64,000 nt of DNA from DAOSWM01 sp035380045 (GCA_035380045.1 DAOSWM010000012.1:1-64000); one strand, 5' to 3'. Positions 35,997-45,222 are shown, counted from the stretch's first letter. Notes: generated from the sequence alone by a model not told the origin. Made by a program: numbers and translations.

Positions 35997-38456
35997 TCAT
36001 GCTCCTTTTATAAAACTATTCTTAACGTGTTGGTAATCTATGTAGTATAGAATTTTAAAGGAAAGGCTGTTCACTTGTCCCGAACTTAATACATCACCAA
36101 AGTTGGAAAAAAAATTGGAACGAACGTCGCCATTGGAAAGTTCAATTGCGTTTTTCCAAACAACCGAAAGTTCGCTCCCCGGAGCGAAATTCCACTGGTA
36201 GGTTAGGTCGATGTTAAAAAGGTTGAAGTTAATGTTGTTATCCATGTTGTGGTTCTCAAGAGGAGCCGAAAGCGTTCCATCATCATACAACGTATGGTAG
36301 CTTGAGTAGTCAATCCATCGCCAGTAGTGGCGAATCCTTAGGTTTATGTTCGACAACGAGTTGAACGAGAGCAGCCCGTTTATTGTGTTGGTTAGCGTGG
36401 AAACATCCCTAAATCCCATATATATTTCGTTGTCCGATTTTCCAGCATAGCCCAGATTGTTGTTCTCAAAATCCTGCCGAACCTCATAAACAACGAAAAA
36501 ATTATTACTAAAACGTAGGCGAGGAGAAAGGCTTACGTACAAACCATTGTAGCTAAAATCCTCTGCTTTCCAGTAGCCGGCACCTGTATCCAAAGCAACA
36601 GGTTTTCTGTAATCCGATGATGTCCAAAAACTTCCCGAGATATTTCGTGGACGAATTAGCATTCTGTCATTAGTTCGTGGTTCATCGTAATCGTGAGTTT
36701 CTTTTGGGTTGAATGAGAAGTCGGTGCCAAGAGTAAGGTAGCTCCTAGTTATGGTTGTACGAAGGCTGACGTAAACACTCGATTTATTGTAAACTCTAGG
36801 ATTGTATAGTTGATTATGAGAGAATCCTACCCAGCTGTTCCAGTTTAGCAACTTCCAGAATGGTTGGTATATTTTGTAACCAACCTCAACTCCGTTAGAA
36901 AATTCGTTTGCTTTCTGTAGATACCCCAAGTCGTTTGGGTTATATTGCTCACTCTCAATATTATTCCATACGTTAAAAAGAAAATTTCCGGAAGTTTTTT
37001 GTGCAACTAAGTAGGACTTATAGCCTATTGTTGAGCTATCAGCATAAATTTGGCTAACTGCACCAACGCCCTGTAGGGCATATTTCGTAGTTTTATTTCG
37101 AAAAATAAAATCGGTTGCAGTAACATTCGAGTAGTAGTTAGCATAAGGGTGAAGGAGATTTGTATTTGCAAGGCTTACGTAGGAGTTATTTGGTAAGGTT
37201 TGGTCCAAAACAAGCATGTTGTAGTTGGTTAGTCCTTGGGTGGCAACTTCCCGTTCAGCACCACTAACAGTATCCTTAATTAATGCGTTTGCTTCAGATG
37301 TTATGGCGTTAAAGAAACCAACACCCAGTCCTTTTGCTGTTCGGCCCGAAATTTTTGTAGCGTTAATCATGCTGGTTTCGCTGGGATTTTCGGCAACTAT
37401 TTCGTTGGTTCTGAGGGAATCGGAAATTGTATGGTACCCGCTTGGTTTTGAGCCAATTCTGCGTGAGTAGAAAATATTCCCTTTGTCGAATAGATCCATT
37501 CCTTCAATGAAGAAAGGTCGTTGCTCGTCGTACTTCACCTCGAAGGGTGAGATATTTAGCACTTTCTCGTCGGACTTAACCTGGCCAAAATCGGGAATTA
37601 GCGTCATGTCGAGGGTGAAACTTTCAGAAAGGCCAACCTTCACATCCATTCCTCCGTTGAGCCGGTAATTCAACGATTTGGAATTGGGAAACTTTTCAAC
37701 ATAGGCTGAAATATACGGACTGAACGAAAGCCGTAAGGGCGGCTTAATATCGCTTATGCCTGACAGTTCGCCCGATTGGTTCACTATTCCTGAAATTGAG
37801 TTATCGATAGGGTTCCACGTATCCCACTCGTTGTATCGCTTAATTAGGCGACGAAAGTTCAGCCCCCAGTTGGTTGCAGAATTTTTGGAGAATCGTAGTG
37901 CCGAGAATGGAATTTTCATTTCAACAATCCATCCCTGCTCGTTAATACTAACTTTGCTGGTCCAAACTGCATTCCAGCTCCTGTCGGAGCTGTTGCCCGT
38001 TCGCATTATATCGGTTTGCACGCCTGAGGCAGAAACTATGAAATCCTGGTAGTTTATACCATCATTATAGGTGCTAAGCAGAACGCTGAAAGCATCGGAT
38101 TTGAGGTTGTCGGAATTATCGCGTTGACCCAATTCGCAGTAAATGTTTTCAGGGTTTGTGTCGAATAGTATTGCACCTATATATATTGCTTCATCATCGA
38201 AAAGAACTCTTACCTCCGTTTTTTCCGAAGGGAAGGAGCCGTTGAAGGGTTCGTACTGGTAGAAGTCGGTGGCAACCTGCGCCCTTTCCCAATCGCTTTC
38301 ATTTAGGAATCCGTCAATTTTTATCTCTTCAGCAATGCGGAATGCTTCAAGAAATTTTTTTCCTGAAGTTGCCTTTTTTTGTGGTTTGGAGAAGGTTGTA
38401 ATACTAAAAATAAATAAAAAAATAGAAAAAAGTATGGCTGCTTTACACTTCAACAT
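35997..38456 (-). CDS. DUF5916 outer-membrane protein with CBM9-like domain
   Basis: 819 residues: signal peptide (about 1-23), a carbohydrate-binding family-9-like beta-sandwich (about 40-230; IDGFLNESDWERAQ, then EVRVLFDDEAIYIG), and the DUF5916 domain running to the C-terminus, which is rich in aromatic amphipathic strands of an outer-membrane barrel. The motif YDEQRPFFIEGMDLF near 310-325 is typical of the family. It is probably an outer-membrane protein of uncertain role, perhaps in handling of a glycan or peptide. It is transcribed alone on the minus strand. Confidence 0.85.
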   Translation of the reverse strand: MLKCKAAILFSIFLFIFSITTFSKPQKKATSGKKFLEAFRIAEEIKIDGFLNESDWERAQVATDFYQYEPFNGSFPSEKTEVRVLFDDEAIYIGAILFDTNPENIYCELGQRDNSDNLKSDAFSVLLSTYNDGINYQDFIVSASGVQTDIMRTGNSSDRSWNAVWTSKVSINEQGWIVEMKIPFSALRFSKNSATNWGLNFRRLIKRYNEWDTWNPIDNSISGIVNQSGELSGISDIKPPLRLSFSPYISAYVEKFPNSKSLNYRLNGGMDVKVGLSESFTLDMTLIPDFGQVKSDEKVLNISPFEVKYDEQRPFFIEGMDLFDKGNIFYSRRIGSKPSGYHTISDSLRTNEIVAENPSETSMINATKISGRTAKGLGVGFFNAITSEANALIKDTVSGAEREVATQGLTNYNMLVLDQTLPNNSYVSLANTNLLHPYANYYSNVTATDFIFRNKTTKYALQGVGAVSQIYADSSTIGYKSYLVAQKTSGNFLFNVWNNIESEQYNPNDLGYLQKANEFSNGVEVGYKIYQPFWKLLNWNSWVGFSHNQLYNPRVYNKSSVYVSLRTTITRSYLTLGTDFSFNPKETHDYDEPRTNDRMLIRPRNISGSFWTSSDYRKPVALDTGAGYWKAEDFSYNGLYVSLSPRLRFSNNFFVVYEVRQDFENNNLGYAGKSDNEIYMGFRDVSTLTNTINGLLSFNSLSNINLRIRHYWRWIDYSSYHTLYDDGTLSAPLENHNMDNNINFNLFNIDLTYQWNFAPGSELSVVWKNAIELSNGDVRSNFFSNFGDVLSSGQVNSLSFKILYYIDYQHVKNSFIKGA

Positions 38457-38560
38457 CTTGGGTTAGTTTATTTCTGGTTTGTTTGTTATAGTTTTTGAAA
38501 TTAAAACAGAGTAAAGGTTTAAAAGGGAATCCGATTTTAATATAGTGATTTATATCAAAA

Positions 38561-38598
38561 AAAAAAAACGGATTCGCAGGTTTGGAATCCGTTTTTTA
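38561..38598 (-). terminator. Terminator after the glutathione peroxidase gene
   Basis: CGGATTC (38569-38575) pairs with GAATCCG (38585-38591). On the minus strand the hairpin is followed by a long T-run (complement of the A-run ending at 38568). The plus strand also has T after it. Confidence 0.75.
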
Positions 38599-38618
38599 CA
38601 AAGCTATACTAATATTTT

Positions 38619-39164
38619 CTATTTTCCAGCTAACCAGCTAAGCACCTTCTCAGAATCGGGCTTTTCTCTTGGTTTTAGGTAGTCAACAACATTACCTTCC
38701 TCGTCAATTAAGAACTTCTGGAAATTCCAGGATATTTCTGCATCAACCACACCGTTCTCACTTTTTGTGGTTAGCCATTTGTATAGGGGATGAATGTCGT
38801 CGCCTTTCACTGAAATTTTTTCCATCATGGGGAAGGTTACACCGTAATTTGCGGTACAGAATTCCCGAATTTCGGAGTTGGTTCCCGGTTCCTGCTTCAT
38901 GAAGTTGTTGGCAGGGAATCCGATAATCACAAATTTTTCTCCACCGTACTGCTTGTAGAGCTTCTCAAGCGTTTCGTACTGAGGAGTCAATCCGCATTTC
39001 GAGGCGGTATTCACAACCATAACCTTTTTCCCTTTCAGCTGCGATAGTGGGAATGTTTCACCCTCGAGGGTTGTAACGGTAAAGTCGTGTAGCGTTTTAG
39101 TTTGTCCCATAGCCATTGTTGCGGATGCAACAACTAGCGAAAGTATTAAAATTGATTTCTTCAT
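38619..39164 (-). CDS. Exported glutathione peroxidase-family protein
   Basis: 181 residues from ATG 39164, which begins a clear signal peptide (MKKSILILSLVVASATMA). The catalytic residues are Cys57 in NTASKCGLTPQY, Gln91 in NNFMKQEPG, and Trp146-Asn147 in SWNFQKF. It is a Cys, not selenocysteine, enzyme, and most such bacterial proteins use thioredoxin-like donors rather than glutathione. It should reduce hydroperoxides in the periplasm. An upstream in-frame ATG at 39191 adds nine residues but breaks the signal peptide pattern, so I reject it. Confidence 0.9.
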   Translation of the reverse strand: MKKSILILSLVVASATMAMGQTKTLHDFTVTTLEGETFPLSQLKGKKVMVVNTASKCGLTPQYETLEKLYKQYGGEKFVIIGFPANNFMKQEPGTNSEIREFCTANYGVTFPMMEKISVKGDDIHPLYKWLTTKSENGVVDAEISWNFQKFLIDEEGNVVDYLKPREKPDSEKVLSWLAGK

Positions 39165-39304
39165 TTTTTTAGTTTGTTTTTTTAGAAACAAATGTTTAGG
39201 GTTTTTGGTTCATATATTTTACAAAATTATTTAGTTTATTTTCATAAATTGTATTTTAAAAAATTCCCTATTTTTTAGGTAATTGTAATCTAAATCAGAT
39301 AGAT

Positions 39305-40975
39305 ATGAAAAAGCATGGTTTGATTTCCGTAGTAGTATTTGTGTTTTTACTTGTTTCCTTGGGGCTTAATTTCTACCTAATTTATAGCAAGGCCACTTTG
39401 GAATCGAAAGTTAAAGCAGCAGAAACACTTTTTGCACTTAATTTTACCCATAGCGAGCGCGATTCGTTGATGGAAGGAATTGAGGAGAACATCGAAAAGT
39501 ATAAATCAATTCACTCATTTCAGCTAACAAATGATGTGGCACCGGCACTCATTTTTTCACCGGTTCCGCTATCGTACGCTGCTCCTGATGCTGAAATCTC
39601 AACAGATTTCAACCTGCCTGCTAATGTGAATCTTCCTGAGAACAGGGAGGAGCTTTGCTTTTACTCAGTTGCAGAACTTTCAGTTCTAATTAAAAATCGA
39701 AAGATTACATCGGAGGAGCTCACAAACCTTTACCTCGACAGGCTTGCTCGTTACGATTCAAAGTTGCATTGCGTTATCACATTGCTTGGCGACAGAGCGC
39801 TGGAACAAGCAAGAAAAATGGATGTTGAGTTAAACCAAGGAGTATACCGTGGACCCCTTCATGGAATCCCTTACGGAGTGAAGGATTTGCTGGCGTTAAA
39901 GGATTACCCTTTTACCTGGGGGTCGCCAATCTTTCGTGAGCAAATTGCAGAAACAACTTCCCCGGTAATTCAGAAACTCGACGAGGCAGGAGCGGTACTG
40001 GTTGCCAAGCTTTCGCTGGGCGAATTGGCCTGGGGTGATGTTTGGTACGGAGGGATGACCCGTAATCCGTGGAATACCGAAACCGGTTCGAGCGGTTCTT
40101 CTGCCGGTTCTGCTTCGGCAACTGCTGCCGGACTTGTGGCTTTCGCCATTGGATCGGAAACCTGGGGATCGATTGTTTCGCCGTCAACGGTTTGTGGGGT
40201 TACCGGACTTCGTCCAACATTCGGGCGCGTAAGCCGAACTGGTGCCATGGCGCTATCGTGGAGCATGGATAAAATTGGCCCCATTTGCCGAACAGCGCAG
40301 GATTGCGCAATGGTTCTTAAATCGATTGCCGGACCCGATGGCGTTGAACCCGTGCTTGCCGATATTCCTTTCAACGCGAATTTGAAGAAAGATTTTAAAA
40401 TGATAAGGGTTGGATTTGTAAAAGATTATTTTGAAGGAGATTATCCTTCGAAGAAAAATGATAGCATTGCGCTGGAAACTCTGAAAAATATGGGAGTTGA
40501 ACTTATTCCTGTTACTCTACCCGAGCATCTTCCGGTTGATGCGCTTTCCATTATTCTCGATGCAGAATCGGCAGCAGCATTCAGCGAGCTAACGCTCACA
40601 AATCGAGACGATGAGATGGTACGTCAGATAAAATGGGCTTGGCCCAACTTTTTCCGTAAAGCCCGATTCGTTCCTGCAGTTGAGTACATTCAGGCAAACA
40701 GAATTAGAACAAAGCTAATTGATGAATTTTCTGAACTTTTTGAACAGGTTGATGTAATTATTGCTCCCAGCTTCGAGGGAAATCAACTTCTTATGACCAA
40801 CCTAACCGGACATCCGGCACTTTCGGTTCCCAACGGATTTTCGGACGAAGGTTTACCCACAAGTTTTACTTTCATTTCAAATTGGTACAACGAGCAGGAT
40901 TTGGTTGTGCTGGGCAAAACTTATCAGGACGAAACGAAGCTGTACAGAAAAATTCCGGAGGGTTTTTTACCATAA
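39305..40975 (+). CDS. Exported or membrane-anchored amidase (amidase signature family)
   Basis: 556 residues. A hydrophobic N-terminus (about 6-27), a helical linker to about 115, then the amidase signature domain. The Ser-cisSer-Lys triad is visible: Lys193 in YGVKDLL, the glycine/serine loop GSSGSSAGSA (261-270), and Ser289 in GSETWGSIVSP. That last motif replaces the usual GTDTGGSIR of GatA-like enzymes. It is therefore not GatA but a periplasmic amidase of unknown substrate, perhaps for peptide or aryl amides. The gene is monocistronic with a strong terminator. Confidence 0.85.
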   Translation: MKKHGLISVVVFVFLLVSLGLNFYLIYSKATLESKVKAAETLFALNFTHSERDSLMEGIEENIEKYKSIHSFQLTNDVAPALIFSPVPLSYAAPDAEISTDFNLPANVNLPENREELCFYSVAELSVLIKNRKITSEELTNLYLDRLARYDSKLHCVITLLGDRALEQARKMDVELNQGVYRGPLHGIPYGVKDLLALKDYPFTWGSPIFREQIAETTSPVIQKLDEAGAVLVAKLSLGELAWGDVWYGGMTRNPWNTETGSSGSSAGSASATAAGLVAFAIGSETWGSIVSPSTVCGVTGLRPTFGRVSRTGAMALSWSMDKIGPICRTAQDCAMVLKSIAGPDGVEPVLADIPFNANLKKDFKMIRVGFVKDYFEGDYPSKKNDSIALETLKNMGVELIPVTLPEHLPVDALSIILDAESAAAFSELTLTNRDDEMVRQIKWAWPNFFRKARFVPAVEYIQANRIRTKLIDEFSELFEQVDVIIAPSFEGNQLLMTNLTGHPALSVPNGFSDEGLPTSFTFISNWYNEQDLVVLGKTYQDETKLYRKIPEGFLP

Positions 40976-40981
40976 TAATAA

Positions 40982-41015
40982 AGGGCGAGTTTTTTAAGAC
41001 TCGCCCTTTTTTTTT
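40982..41015 (+). terminator. Intrinsic terminator after the amidase gene
   Basis: AGGGCGAGT (40982-40990) pairs with ACTCGCCCT (40999-41007), followed by a long T-run. Confidence 0.85.
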
Positions 41016-41038
41016 ATTTCAATTTATTAACCCCATTT

Positions 41039-41710
41039 TTATAGAGCCGTAGCCGGGTTTTTTGCATTCCACTTCTTCCACTTTGGCGTAGCCCATGGCT
41101 TCATATAACGAAGAATATGGTCGTCGAGTGGCTTTTCAGAAACGTACTCAAAATCTTCTTCAACAACCTTACTTCGTTCGTTGCTTGTTCCTCCATAGAA
41201 GGCTTCAACGTGCCTGTATTTTGCTATAAAGGTTCCGAATGAAGCCATAGTGTTTGGCTCAAGTTTTATTGTTACGGGGTTTGATAAGGCAAAATGCTGT
41301 CGTACATGGTAGGGCAAGTTTTCGTAGGGAGCGTACCTTGTTAAATCGTCGTCACCCGTTTTGCTCCGGTATTCATCAAGTTTGTCAAAATCGGTATAAA
41401 TATGATAAAATCCAGTGAGGGTATATTCACCTGCTGGCAAGTTTTCAGCGTAGTAAATATTTGTGATATCTGCTCCTGAGTCGAAGTTTCGAAATGCAAT
41501 TTCCTCTCCATTAGGACCTTTTACGGCAGGTGCCCAGCCGCTCCACGCAGCATTGTTTGCCAAAATTATTTTTCCATCTTCTTCCTTGCCAAACTCAATA
41601 GCCAGCATGCTCATGTCTTCAGATGTTGGCTTGTCAACCTTTGGGAATAGCTGCGCAAAGCTGAATGCTGATGCCAGCATAAATGCACTAAAAATCATTG
41701 CTCTTTTCAT
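41039..41710 (-). CDS. Unknown exported protein
   Basis: 223 residues with a signal peptide (about 1-19, FSFAQ cleavage region). The mature part is mostly beta, with a TLTGFYHIYTDF segment and a PWATPKWKKW C-terminus rich in Trp and Lys. I recognise no family. On the minus strand, an AGGAG box sits six bases before the ATG, which is a real Shine-Dalgarno and unusual among the genes here. It converges on the amidase gene across its terminator. Role unknown. Confidence 0.6.
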   Translation of the reverse strand: MKRAMIFSAFMLASAFSFAQLFPKVDKPTSEDMSMLAIEFGKEEDGKIILANNAAWSGWAPAVKGPNGEEIAFRNFDSGADITNIYYAENLPAGEYTLTGFYHIYTDFDKLDEYRSKTGDDDLTRYAPYENLPYHVRQHFALSNPVTIKLEPNTMASFGTFIAKYRHVEAFYGGTSNERSKVVEEDFEYVSEKPLDDHILRYMKPWATPKWKKWNAKNPATAL

Positions 41711-42041
41711 GGTAATTCTCCTTTAATTAAGTTAATGGTATATTCCTTTGACCAATAGATTGATTATTATTAAAAAATAAGCCTAATATTTTTAGTTAAC
41801 ATTGTTATTAGCAAATCACAATAATCACAATCATCTATAATTGTGCTGTAACTTTCAAATATTTTTTAGCTGTCATACAATAATAATAGTACTTTTGGTT
41901 TTTACGTTTTTGTGATAAAAGTAATGTTTTGCATTTAACAAAAAAATATATTTAGTTGATATATGTCGCTTGCTATTGTTTTATTGGATATTAATAGTTT
42001 TAGAGTAGTTGATTTTTAGTTTGAACATGAGTTGAGTCAGC
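41711..42041. other. AT-rich intergenic region
   Basis: Carries the divergent starts of the unknown exported gene and the TtcA-like gene. A TACTTTTG at 41890-41897 fits a plus-strand -7 box, but no TTG lies at the right distance upstream. ATCACAATAATCACAATC (near 41815-41832) is a short direct repeat of ATCACAA. No gene seen. Confidence 0.4.
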
Positions 42042-42824
42042 ATGAGTAGTCAATCTCCATACATAATAACGAAGGTAGAAAGCAAAGCAAAGAAGGCTAT
42101 TTATGGCTACAATTTAATTGAAGAAGATGACGGGGTTCTTGTTGGAATTTCGGGCGGGAAGGATAGCTTTGCCTTGCTCGATGTGCTGGTTCGCCTGAGA
42201 AAAAGTTTGCCCGAAAAATTTCGTATTGAAGCGTGCCATGTTATTGCAAAGGACATGCCCTATAAAGCGGATGAAGTATTTATGAAAGAATACTGTCAGG
42301 AGAATGGAGTAAACCTTCACTTCCGTGAAATTGAGGTTCAGTACGATAAGAGTAAGCGCCAACCGGCATGCTTTATCTGTAGCTGGAAAAGGCGTAAAGA
42401 ACTTTTCAAACTGGCTCGTGAGCAAAAATGCACAAAAGTTGCGCTTGGCCATCACCTCGACGATGCAATAGAAACGCTAATGCTAAATATGATTCATCAT
42501 TCATCCATTAGTTCCATTCCTCCAATGCTGAGCATGTTCGATGGTGAAATCTCTATCATTCGTCCACTAATACTGGTTTTAAATAGCGAACTAAAAAAAT
42601 ACTCTGAACTAAAAGAATTCCCAGGTGAGGTAGAAGTTTGCCATTATAACGATGATACGCACCGCGAGTTGGTTCGCCAGCTTATTAAACAAACTACCAA
42701 GTTAAATAGGTCTGCACGGGAAAATATTTTTCGATCGATGGGAAATGTATTCCCCGATTATGTTGTTCCAAACATCGGAAAAAAGAAAAACCTCCCTGAT
42801 GATGATTACAGGGAGGTTACTTAG
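42042..42824 (+). CDS. TtcA-like tRNA thiolation enzyme
   Basis: A 260-residue ATP-pyrophosphatase of the TtcA family. The PP-loop is SGGKDS at 37-42. A CxxC pair, Cys110/Cys113 in QPACFICSWKRR, and Cys200 in VEVCHYNDD, fit the three cluster ligands of TtcA-type 4Fe-4S sulfurtransferases. It probably makes 2-thiocytidine in tRNA, though related proteins thiolate other bases. GHHLDDAIET (136-145) is the conserved block following the loop. It is monocistronic; its 3' end contains a hairpin that acts on the convergent gene. Confidence 0.82.
   Translation: MSSQSPYIITKVESKAKKAIYGYNLIEEDDGVLVGISGGKDSFALLDVLVRLRKSLPEKFRIEACHVIAKDMPYKADEVFMKEYCQENGVNLHFREIEVQYDKSKRQPACFICSWKRRKELFKLAREQKCTKVALGHHLDDAIETLMLNMIHHSSISSIPPMLSMFDGEISIIRPLILVLNSELKKYSELKEFPGEVEVCHYNDDTHRELVRQLIKQTTKLNRSARENIFRSMGNVFPDYVVPNIGKKKNLPDDDYREVT
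42776..42818 (-). terminator. Terminator of the malic enzyme gene, inside the TtcA-like coding end
   Basis: AACCTCCCTG (42789-42798) pairs with CAGGGAGGTT (42809-42818). On the minus strand the hairpin is followed by a T-rich run (complement of 42788-42776). It lies within the last codons of the convergent gene. Confidence 0.75.
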
Positions 42825-42840
42825 GAAGCGATGTTAAGTA

Positions 42841-44301
42841 CTATTTGCCTTCAATTTGCTTAACAGCAAAATTTAGTGCATCCTGAAGCATCTCCTCCGG
42901 CGGATCGGAAATAAAGCCTTCTTTGCAGAGCGATTGGGTAAGCGAACGCGAGTACTCAATATCTTTCTTTGCAATTTCGTAGGCCTCTTCCCATGTAACC
43001 TTACGGCGAGCAACACCGTCCTTAATGGCTTGGGTTGCAACATCGGCGGCTTCAACCGGAAAAACGTCTGCTTCGTCCATGGTTGGTACAATGTTTTCGG
43101 GATCAATGCCTCTCTTTTCAGCGTAGTTAGCCAACGAGTGCGCAGCAGCAATGGCCATGTTGTCAGTAATTTTTTGTGCACGCACAATAAGTGCTCCCTT
43201 CAGGATTCCGGGGAATCCAATAGAATTGTTCACCTGGTTTGGGAAATCGCCACGACCCGTGGCAACTATATGAGCACCGGCTTCCTTTGCAGCGTATGGG
43301 TAAATTTCGGGAACCGGGTTGGCGCACGCAAATACAATCGATTTGCTGGCCATTTTGCTAACCCATTCCTTTTTAATTGTATCAGGCCCGGGAGTAGAAA
43401 GGGAGATTAGCACATCGGCGTCCTGAATTGCTTCCTCCATCGTCTTTATTTTGTTTGGGTTTGTACTTTGGCAAAGTTCCCACTTACGATAAAAGCGAGG
43501 ATCGGACTTAATGTCTTCCCTGTCAGAATGTAGCGTTCCTTTGGTGTCGAACATAACCATTTTCTTAGGGTCGCCTCCATCAGTAATTATAAGGCGTGCA
43601 ATGGTTGTGTTCGATGCGCCCGCTCCGAAGTAAACGATTTTAGCATCGCTAATTTTTTTACCTACAAGTTTTAGGGCGTTAAGCAAACCAGCCAGAGTAA
43701 CGCAGGCAGTTCCCTGGGCATCATCGTGCCATACAGGTATGTCGCACTCTTCACGAAGAACATCCAGAACTTTATAGCAGTTTGGTTGGGATATGTCCTC
43801 AAGATTGATTGCACCGAAGCTATGCTGGCACATTTTCACGAATTCAATAATTTTATCGGGATCGTTCTTACCATCTTTCCCTTTACTATCAACGCAAAGT
43901 GCAACGCCATCAACGCCACCTAAATACTTCATTAAAAATGCCTTACCTTCCATAACTCCAAGCCCACCGGGAGGTGTACAGTCGCCATCACCAAGAACTC
44001 GGGTTGAGTCGCTAACAACGGCAACCAAATTCCCTCGGTTACTGAACTCGAATGAGGTGTCATTATTATCCCGGATATTCGTTGAAACTTTCGATACCCC
44101 AGGAGTGTACCATACGTTAAACCAGTTAAACCCTGGAACAGGAACTTTTGGAACAACCTGAATTTTCCCGCTGTAGTGCTTATGCGAAAGTTCAGCCAAA
44201 CGCTTTAGGAAAAGGGTTTTCCCTTTTGCCTTCTGCTCTTCGTTCCAGTTGTCAGGAAAAATTTTTCCTAGGTTGTTAAGTTTAATGTTAACTTTTTCCA
44301 T
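42841..44301 (-). CDS. NAD(P)-dependent malic enzyme
   Basis: A 486-residue malic enzyme (oxidative decarboxylation of malate to pyruvate and CO2). The N-terminal malic domain includes VWYTPGVSKVS and the Lys region DSTRVLGDGD. The Asp-rich metal site is VWHDDAQGTAC (near 190-201). The NAD-binding fold shows VYFGAGASNTTIARL (about 224-238). It is a short, single-domain type without the phosphotransacetylase-like tail of MaeB. It would feed pyruvate or NAD(P)H in the C4-acid pathway that also yields succinate. Confidence 0.92.
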   Translation of the reverse strand: MEKVNIKLNNLGKIFPDNWNEEQKAKGKTLFLKRLAELSHKHYSGKIQVVPKVPVPGFNWFNVWYTPGVSKVSTNIRDNNDTSFEFSNRGNLVAVVSDSTRVLGDGDCTPPGGLGVMEGKAFLMKYLGGVDGVALCVDSKGKDGKNDPDKIIEFVKMCQHSFGAINLEDISQPNCYKVLDVLREECDIPVWHDDAQGTACVTLAGLLNALKLVGKKISDAKIVYFGAGASNTTIARLIITDGGDPKKMVMFDTKGTLHSDREDIKSDPRFYRKWELCQSTNPNKIKTMEEAIQDADVLISLSTPGPDTIKKEWVSKMASKSIVFACANPVPEIYPYAAKEAGAHIVATGRGDFPNQVNNSIGFPGILKGALIVRAQKITDNMAIAAAHSLANYAEKRGIDPENIVPTMDEADVFPVEAADVATQAIKDGVARRKVTWEEAYEIAKKDIEYSRSLTQSLCKEGFISDPPEEMLQDALNFAVKQIEGK

Positions 44302-44713
44302 GTTTTAGGTTGATTTATGGGTTTTAAAATTAAGCATACGTATTAGCAACTAATTTACAAAAAATATAAGCGTAAGCAAGAATGGGTTGGCTTAGCGTCA
44401 AGTGTATTTATATGAACGAGAAACTGTTTTGACTTATAATAAACAGATATGCAAATAAATAGCATTTTGTTATCGTTGAATTTTATGGTTTAAAACATGT
44501 TTTATGACTTTTGTCATAGATTTATTCGGAGGGTGAGAGACCATCCGGAAGTTAGTAAAGAAATCAAATTATCAATGGTTCTAATCGAATAATAGCTGAA
44601 GAAAAACGAATGGTTGATGTGTGTTGCATTGGAAATATTGAACTAATTTCTTTGCAAGAAACATAGCTATAAAACAAATATCTATGAAAATCATTCAAAG
44701 AGATTAAAGGTTA
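44302..44713. other. Intergenic region with one palindromic site
   Basis: No gene is evident over about 410 bases. It is AT-rich. The only structured feature is the palindrome TATGAC-TTTT-GTCATA at 44503-44518. The promoter for malic enzyme should lie at the left end. Confidence 0.5.
44503..44518. promoter_or_regulatory. Palindromic operator-like site
   Basis: TATGAC and GTCATA are separated by four T, a 6-4-6 symmetry of the kind bound by Crp/Fnr-type dimers. It lies about 200 bases before the small ORF. No regulator is assigned; a Crp/Fnr gene is at 23.6 kb. Confidence 0.3.
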
Positions 44714-44986
44714 ATGGCCTATGTTGTATTAACCGTTACTGCAATTGATTTTGTGAAAGCATCAAATGGCACTCTTTTTAACGTAGAAACAGGCACCTTT
44801 GATTTCCATAATACCGAAACGGTAAGTTTTATTAGTTACGAAGAAAATTATTCTCTGGCCAACATTGGTTATTCAGGAGGATACATGAATGATTCAAAAG
44901 AGATAAGAGTAACTTTACAGCTTGAAGGTAATTACGCAGGAGCAGCACATACTTTCATATCTTGGATAGAAGGTTCCAAGAACTAG
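44714..44986 (+). CDS. Small hypothetical protein
   Basis: 90 residues, beginning at an ATG preceded by AAAGG and an in-frame stop at 44705. No signal peptide or membrane helix is clear. The sequence has FNVETGTFDFHNTET and a glycine-rich NIGYSGGYMND, giving a beta-rich character. I recognise no family. It might be a real small gene or the remnant of a longer surface protein. A repeat of family B follows 22 bases after the stop. Confidence 0.35.
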   Translation: MAYVVLTVTAIDFVKASNGTLFNVETGTFDFHNTETVSFISYEENYSLANIGYSGGYMNDSKEIRVTLQLEGNYAGAAHTFISWIEGSKN

Positions 44987-45007
44987 AAGTATTTTTCCTC
45001 ATATTGT

Positions 45008-45156
45008 AGAGGTTGTCTCAAAAGTTAAAAAGGATTAGATTTACTACTCTGTGGAATTCTGTGATTCCCTTGTGATACAATAAATTATAAATTTCACACA
45101 GTTTCTCAGTGTCCTTCACAGAGTCACACAATGAATTTTTGAGACACCCTCTTTTT
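45008..45156. repeat. MITE-like dispersed repeat, family B, copy 2
   Basis: Inverted ends AGAGGTTGTCTCAAAAG (left, from 45008) and TTTTTGAGACACCCTCTTTT (right, to about 45156). Its interior aligns with copy 1 at 10047-10197: AAAGGATTAG, CTCTGTGGAA, ATAAATTTCACA and TCACACA blocks are shared. It carries no ORF and lies directly upstream of the sucD promoter. Confidence 0.65.
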
Positions 45157-45161
45157 TATGA

Positions 45162-45191
45162 TTGATTATTCCTATTTTTTTAGTAGGTTTG
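45162..45191 (+). promoter_or_regulatory. Promoter of sucD
   Basis: TTG (45162-45164), a 19-base spacer and TAGGTTTG (45184-45191) match the Bacteroidota consensus. The ATG is at 45223, giving a leader of about 25 bases. Confidence 0.5.
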
Positions 45192-45222
45192 AAGATCAAA
45201 ATACAACTTTAATTTTTTTACA

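Noticed and set aside
39165..39191. Upstream ATG start for the glutathione peroxidase
   Set aside because: It adds nine charged residues before a perfect signal peptide start at 39164.
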